This document shows positions 59,553 to 64,000 of a stretch of 64,000 bases of DNA, one piece after another. Position 1 is the first letter of the stretch; each line of letters begins with the position of its first letter. This DNA is from Mobiluncus sp963511525 (GTDB lineage: Bacteria; Actinomycetota; Actinomycetes; Actinomycetales; Actinomycetaceae): contig NZ_CAUPIY010000001.1 of assembly GCF_963511525.1 (NCBI RefSeq), forward strand, positions 124,001-188,000, given 5' to 3'. The position numbers and the translations under genes were made by a program. The notes beneath the pieces were generated by a model. It was not told the DNA's origin. It searched no databases and saw only the letters and a program-made list of their open reading frames with translations.

Positions 59553-60608
59553 ATGGCTCAATCTCAAGAAAAACCATGCGTCCCCGGCGGTCCAGCGAGT
59601 CGCCGCGGCCCTTTTCGCAGTGGAGAGTGGGTCCAGCTGACCGATGAAAAAGGCCGGGTGCATACGACCCTGCTGCGTGAAGACGGCTATTTCCAGTGCC
59701 ATCAAGGAGCCCTGCATCACCGGACAATCATCGGGAAACCGGAGGGCACAATTGTTCCTGCGGAACGCGGCGAACACCGGTTCACCGCCCTGCGTCCCCT
59801 GCTGGTTGATTATCATCTGTCCATGCCGCGCGGGGCGCAAATCCTCTATCCGAAAGACGCCGCGCAAATCGTGATGGAAGGCGATATTTTCCCCGGCGCG
59901 AATGTGGTGGAAGCCGGGGCGGGCAGCGGCGCGATGACCATGAGCCTATTGGGAGCCGTGGGGTCATCAGGGCACGTCACCAGTTTTGAGGTGCGCCCAG
60001 ATTTTGCCGAAGTAGCGCGTTGCAACGTGGAAATGTGGTTCAGCGGGGATGTGAGCAACTGGGAGTTGCGCCTAGCCGATCTCAGTGAGGGACTGCGCGA
60101 GGGCGTGGCGGATCAGACGGTGGACCGCGTGGTGTTGGATATGTTGAAACCGTGGGAACACCTGGAGCAGGTTCATCGGGTGCTGGTGCCCGGGGGAGTG
60201 CTGACCTGCTATCTCACTACCATTACGCAGCTGGCGCGGATGGTGCAAGACTTACGAAACTTCGGCGGATTCACGTCCTTACGCTCTTGGGAGTCCTTGG
60301 TTCGGCCCTGGCACGTTGACGGTTTGGCGGTACGACCCGATCACCGCATGATTGCCCACACCGGATTCATATTTACGGCACGTCGTCTGGCTGATGGGGA
60401 AACTTCCATTCGTCACGGCGAAGAGGCGGTTGGGCAGTTCGATCCCCGCGACGCCCTGTGGGAAAACGAGGACCTTGACTACGAAGCTTCGCGGCCGATT
60501 TCGGACCAAAAATTGCGTCGCGTTATCAGGGACGCCACGGAAAAAGCTGCGTACCAGCGGGAACAGACGGCTCGCCGCACCGTGCTTGAGGAGGAAAACG
60601 ATGAATGA
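59553..60608 (+). CDS. trmI: tRNA (adenine-58-N1)-methyltransferase
   Basis: A 351-residue SAM-dependent enzyme placing m1A58 in the T-loop of tRNAs. The N-terminal small domain (GEWVQLTDEKGR) is followed by the methylase domain with GANVVEAGAGSGAMTMSLL and VDRVVLDMLKPWEHLEQ. It overlaps the start of the proteasome-type ATPase gene by eight bases. trmI upstream of arc-dop-pup is the usual actinobacterial arrangement. Confidence 0.93.
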   Translation: MAQSQEKPCVPGGPASRRGPFRSGEWVQLTDEKGRVHTTLLREDGYFQCHQGALHHRTIIGKPEGTIVPAERGEHRFTALRPLLVDYHLSMPRGAQILYPKDAAQIVMEGDIFPGANVVEAGAGSGAMTMSLLGAVGSSGHVTSFEVRPDFAEVARCNVEMWFSGDVSNWELRLADLSEGLREGVADQTVDRVVLDMLKPWEHLEQVHRVLVPGGVLTCYLTTITQLARMVQDLRNFGGFTSLRSWESLVRPWHVDGLAVRPDHRMIAHTGFIFTARRLADGETSIRHGEEAVGQFDPRDALWENEDLDYEASRPISDQKLRRVIRDATEKAAYQREQTARRTVLEEENDE

Positions 60609-62184
60609 TTCCGACACGAATATCGAAGAGCTGAAACGCGAGGTCATCTCCGTAGGCGAACACAATGCTCGCCTGAAAACCGCTCTGCGTGAATCAAAAA
60701 CGCAACTCGAGTCCCTGCGTTCCCAACTGCGACAAATCGGCCAACCGCCCTTGTCACGAGCAATTTTTGAAGGCTTTTCCACCGACACTGTCCCCGGTAC
60801 GGACGCGAGCCAGCCCTCCCGGCTGGCCGAAGTGGCTTGGGATGGCAAACACGTCCGCTTGGCGGTGCAGGAGTTTGCGGGGGTGGATCAGCTGCAGCCG
60901 GGGGATGCCGTGTGGATAGACGCCACCCCGGTGGTGGTGGGTAGTGCGACCAGACCCCCGTCCGGCAGCGTGGCGGTTATTCGCGACCTAAAGATGGACC
61001 GGGCGGTCGTGCGGCTGTCCAGCGGAACTGAAGTTGTGGTGCGGCTGCGCGCCGGATTCGCCAAAACCCTGAAAGTCGGCGACACCCTGCTGATGGATCC
61101 GCGGTCCGGTTGGGGCTTGGAATTGCTGGAAAGCGCCGGCGTGGAACAGGCTCTGCAACCCGAAGTGCCGGGGGTCACCTATGACGATATTGGGGGACTG
61201 GACACGGAAATCGCCCATATCCGCGCTGCCGTGGAAATGCCCTACACCCATCGCGACCTGTTCGCCTCTTACGGCCTGAGCGCACCGAAAGGTGTCTTGC
61301 TGTACGGGCCTCCCGGCTGCGGAAAAACTATGCTGGCCAAGGCCGTGGCCACGTCTTTGGCGGTGCAATACGATCAGCCCAGTGTGTTCCTCTCCGTGAA
61401 AGGTCCCGAACTGCTCAGCAAGTTCGTGGGTGAAACCGAACGGCAGATTCGCGCCATTTTTGACCGCGCCCGGGAGTTGGCGGCGGGTACTCACCCAGTG
61501 GTGGTGTTCTTTGACGAGATGGAAGCCCTGTTCCGCACCCGCGGTTCCGGCATTTCCTCAGATGTGGAAAATATGCTGGTGCCGCAGTTATTAACCGAGA
61601 TGGATGGCTTGGACGAACTGCGCGATGTCATTGTCATCGGCGCGTCTAACCGTGAGGACATGATTGATCCGGCGCTGCTGCGTCCCGGTCGTTTTGACGT
61701 CAAAATTCGCGTGGGGCGTCCCGATGTGTCGGCGGCGCGCAGCATTTTGGCACACCATCTCAGTCCGGCGACCCCTTTCGATGAGGCGCAGATGAACGCG
61801 GCCGGGGGAGCGACAATTTTTGCCGTAAATCTGGTGGAAGCCGCGGTCAATCGCCTGTTTGTCCAGGAACCAGCTACGTATCTGTGTACCCTGCGCTACG
61901 TTGAGGTAGGGGGCAAAGAGCAAGAGCGCAAAGTGTTCTTTAACGACATGATTTCTGGGGCGCTACTGGTGTCCATCGCGAACCAAGCCAAAAATCTGGC
62001 CATCGGCCGCGAATTGAACGGTGAGGGTCGCGGGGTTCGTCTGGAGGACCTCAACGCCGCGCTTTCCGACACCATCGCTCAAACCGCGGCGCTCACGGCG
62101 CTGCTGCCCCCGGAGGCTCTGGCGCGGGATTTGGGAATCAACTGTGTCGCCAGTGGGGTAGTCCGCGACCCGTCATATTCATAG
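60601..62184 (+). CDS. arc: Proteasome-associated AAA+ ATPase (ARC/Mpa)
   Basis: From ATG 60601, 527 residues. It recognises pupylated proteins through its N-terminal coiled coil (about residues 8-50), followed by OB-fold interdomains and an AAA module with Walker A GPPGCGKT (236-243), Walker B VVFFDEMEAL and ARG-finger region LLRPGRFDVK. It unfolds substrates and feeds them to the 20S core. It ends in PSYS, with Tyr at the penultimate position as in the core-docking tails of Mpa. The longer ORF from 60352 lies inside trmI and is rejected. Confidence 0.95.
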   Translation: MNDSDTNIEELKREVISVGEHNARLKTALRESKTQLESLRSQLRQIGQPPLSRAIFEGFSTDTVPGTDASQPSRLAEVAWDGKHVRLAVQEFAGVDQLQPGDAVWIDATPVVVGSATRPPSGSVAVIRDLKMDRAVVRLSSGTEVVVRLRAGFAKTLKVGDTLLMDPRSGWGLELLESAGVEQALQPEVPGVTYDDIGGLDTEIAHIRAAVEMPYTHRDLFASYGLSAPKGVLLYGPPGCGKTMLAKAVATSLAVQYDQPSVFLSVKGPELLSKFVGETERQIRAIFDRARELAAGTHPVVVFFDEMEALFRTRGSGISSDVENMLVPQLLTEMDGLDELRDVIVIGASNREDMIDPALLRPGRFDVKIRVGRPDVSAARSILAHHLSPATPFDEAQMNAAGGATIFAVNLVEAAVNRLFVQEPATYLCTLRYVEVGGKEQERKVFFNDMISGALLVSIANQAKNLAIGRELNGEGRGVRLEDLNAALSDTIAQTAALTALLPPEALARDLGINCVASGVVRDPSYS

Positions 62185-62196
62185 TCAGGGGTCGGG

Positions 62197-63780
62197 ATGA
62201 TGACAAATCAGCGTGTGGTAGGAATCGAGACCGAGTACGGCGTAGCGCTTGACCCGGATACGGAAGTTGGCGCAATTCCCAATCTTCGGCACACTCCCGA
62301 GGGCTTGTCAGTAGTCACGGCGCAGGCCGTGCGTTCTTGGCAGGCCAGTTTGCGTCCTGACGGACGAGCCATTGGCTGGGACTGGGAGGGGGAAGACCCC
62401 TTGAACGACCTGCGCGGTACTCGGTTGGATCGTGCCAGCGCCGACCCGACCATGCTGACCGATGATCCCCACCGTTTTGCCCCGGCGTCCTCTGAGGCAC
62501 ACAGCGCCGAGGACGACACGTTTTCGGTGCAGGAGCTGGTGGGCCAATCCTCTCCCATGCTCACAAATGTGGTGATGACGAATGGGGGACGGTTCTACGT
62601 GGACCACGCACATCCGGAATACTCCACCCCCGAAGTTTTGACCGCTCGCGATGCGGTGGTGTGGGACGTAGCTGGGGAGCACGTAGCCAGACGTGCCATG
62701 AAGGTCGCCGCCAGCTACGGTTCGCCGATTGCGCTGTACAAGAACAATACCGATTCCAAAGGACTGGCCTACGGTTCGCATGAGAACTATCTGTTGGCGC
62801 GCGAGGTGCCGTTTGCGCTGCTGCGCGACTGCCTGGTGCCGTTTTTGGTGACGCGCCCGGTTATCTGCGGTGCTGGCCGGGTCGGCATCGGAAAAAACAG
62901 CGAAACTTGCGGTTTTCAAATGTCGCAGCGTGCGGATTTTGTGGGGGATTTGGTTGGTTTGCAAACCACTTTCAACCGTCCCATCGTCAATACTCGTGAT
63001 GAATCTCACGCCGGTTCAAAGTGGCGCCGCCTGCACGTCATCAACGGTGACGCCAACCGGTTCCCTGGCTCTATCCTGGCTAAAGTTGCTTCGAGCCGGG
63101 CGTGGCTGGCGGCTTTGGAAGCGGCGTGGAAGACCGCTCACAGCGCTCCACCGATAGAGGGCTTGTTCCTGGATTGTGATCCGGTGGAGGCCGGGTGGCA
63201 GGTCTCCCACGACATTGACTTTGTTACGACACTGCGGTGTGCCGATGGGAGAGAGCGCAGCGCTTTGGAGTGGCAGTGGGCCGCGGCGAACACGGTAGCT
63301 GATTTCTTGCATTCCCAAGACCGGGACGTTTTGCTGGCGGACGCGCTTACTGACGCTTTGACCTGGGTAGATACTGTGCGCATGCTGCGCGAAGATCCTG
63401 TAGCGGCGGCGCGGCGCGTCGAATGGGTAGCGAAACGCACGATTTTCCAAGCCTTGAGCGAGCGGATTCCCGGCGGCTGGTCCAGCGCCAAACTGGCGGC
63501 ATTGGACATTCAATGGGCAGATTTGCGTCCCGGCTTGTCCCCGGTCGATAAGTTGCGAGCCAAAGGTCACGTTGAGGACGTCGCGCCCGCCACCGAAATC
63601 ATTATGGCGGCCACCCAGCCTCCTACCGGCACCCGCGCGAAAGTGCGCGGGAACGCAGTGACCCACCGAAAAGACCTGGTAGCGGCCAGTTGGACATCTT
63701 TGGTGGTCCGTGCCGGGTGGGATCGACTACAGCGAATTGAGTTGCGCGATCCATTCTCAAATGAGTCGTTAACTTCGTGA
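62197..63780 (+). CDS. dop: Deamidase/depupylase of Pup
   Basis: A 527-residue member of the Dop/PafA carboxylate-amine ligase-like family. It begins VGIETEYGVALDP with the catalytic-site Glu, then YVDHAHPEYSTPE and GSHENYLL. The long insertion DFVGDLVGLQ-TTFNRPIVNTRDE fits the Dop-loop branch. Dop deamidates Pup-Gln and removes Pup from targets. It lies 12 bases after arc and upstream of pup. PafA is not within the window. Confidence 0.93.
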   Translation: MMTNQRVVGIETEYGVALDPDTEVGAIPNLRHTPEGLSVVTAQAVRSWQASLRPDGRAIGWDWEGEDPLNDLRGTRLDRASADPTMLTDDPHRFAPASSEAHSAEDDTFSVQELVGQSSPMLTNVVMTNGGRFYVDHAHPEYSTPEVLTARDAVVWDVAGEHVARRAMKVAASYGSPIALYKNNTDSKGLAYGSHENYLLAREVPFALLRDCLVPFLVTRPVICGAGRVGIGKNSETCGFQMSQRADFVGDLVGLQTTFNRPIVNTRDESHAGSKWRRLHVINGDANRFPGSILAKVASSRAWLAALEAAWKTAHSAPPIEGLFLDCDPVEAGWQVSHDIDFVTTLRCADGRERSALEWQWAAANTVADFLHSQDRDVLLADALTDALTWVDTVRMLREDPVAAARRVEWVAKRTIFQALSERIPGGWSSAKLAALDIQWADLRPGLSPVDKLRAKGHVEDVAPATEIIMAATQPPTGTRAKVRGNAVTHRKDLVAASWTSLVVRAGWDRLQRIELRDPFSNESLTS

Positions 63781-63837
63781 TTGCGTAAATAACGCATACC
63801 CTAGGGTTTTAGACGAAGTGGCACAATGGAGACTGTT

Positions 63838-64000
63838 ATGAAACAAGACCAGACAAACTATCCGGCTTTGCCCGAAGGATCTGAACCGGGCGCTATACCG
63901 GCCGGACAAGGGCAAATTCAAGAACCGGCCGGACTGGACGACCTGCTCGACGAAATCGAGGACCTGGTTGCCGAAGACGCCGGGACTTTCGTGCAAGGGT
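63838..64000 (+). CDS. pup: Prokaryotic ubiquitin-like protein Pup, 3' end cut by window
   Basis: ATG 63838 with GGAG upstream opens a frame to the window end (54 codons visible). After a disordered Gln/Pro-rich part comes LDDLLDEIEDLVAEDAGTFV, the helical Mpa-binding region of Pup. The final ~10 residues with the conjugated Gln/Glu are outside the window. Confidence 0.9.
   Translation, partial: MKQDQTNYPALPEGSEPGAIPAGQGQIQEPAGLDDLLDEIEDLVAEDAGTFVQG

Noticed and set aside
59536..59560. CCATAG...CTATGG inverted repeat at the trmI start
   Set aside because: Six-base arms overlapping the start codon; too short to separate from chance.

Overview
The window is a chromosomal segment of a moderately GC-rich Actinobacterium, most likely in the Actinomycetaceae (a Mobiluncus/Varibaculum-type organism). 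The indications are the gap-pgk-tpiA-secG-tkt block, the xerD-parA-scpA-scpB-rluB-tyrA-cmk-der block, the pupylation genes (arc, dop, pup), CWB2 cell-wall-binding repeats, a sortase-type LARTG surface protein and a near-perfect DtxR/IdeR iron box. The genus is inferred from gene content only.

Layout. 1-7.7 kb: cytosol aminopeptidase (partial), lower glycolysis (gap, pgk, tpiA), a secreted CWB2-polysaccharide deacetylase, a two-gene fluoride channel (crcB pair) and secG. 7.8-8.7 kb: two small AT-rich exported proteins of unknown role. 8.7-18.8 kb: transketolase, then a tightly packed run xerD, parA, scpA, scpB, rluB, tyrA, cmk, der. 18.9-25.7 kb: tRNA-Pro(GGG), a long non-coding stretch with a CRP/GlxR-like site, a sortase-anchored surface protein, long-chain acyl-CoA synthetase, an Ala-rich membrane protein and glnA. 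25.8-30.2 kb: TPP riboswitch, thiamine ABC transporter thiBPQ and an RraA-like protein.

30.2-49.1 kb is an accessory, visibly more AT-rich region with insertion-sequence debris. It holds an ABC transporter divergent from a two-component system, a second ABC system and several gene fragments. Its centrepiece is a seven-gene minus-strand operon (about 48.1 down to 39.25 kb): a 42-residue precursor-like peptide missed by ORF callers, a fused YcaO cyclodehydratase with a degenerate E1-like N-terminus, a FecCD-type permease, its ATPase, a siderophore-type binding lipoprotein, and a pair of fused TM-ATPase ABC half-transporters. Almost every junction overlaps or is very close. The promoter region carries an 18/19 match to the DtxR consensus. 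I infer an iron-regulated RiPP (azoline-type peptide) locus in which a modified peptide may act as a metallophore. The island is bounded by a 198-bp direct repeat of the 3' end of a DNA adenine methylase gene and by copies of one IS end.

49.1-64 kb returns to housekeeping and stable genes: D12-class methylase, trmL, a SNF2-family helicase, tRNA-Leu(GAG), a GNAT acetyltransferase, a MazG-like pyrophosphatase, an FAD oxidoreductase, an Asp-rich protein, an aldo/keto reductase, an Fe-S RecB-type nuclease, and the trmI-arc-dop-pup pupylation cluster, with pup cut by the window edge.
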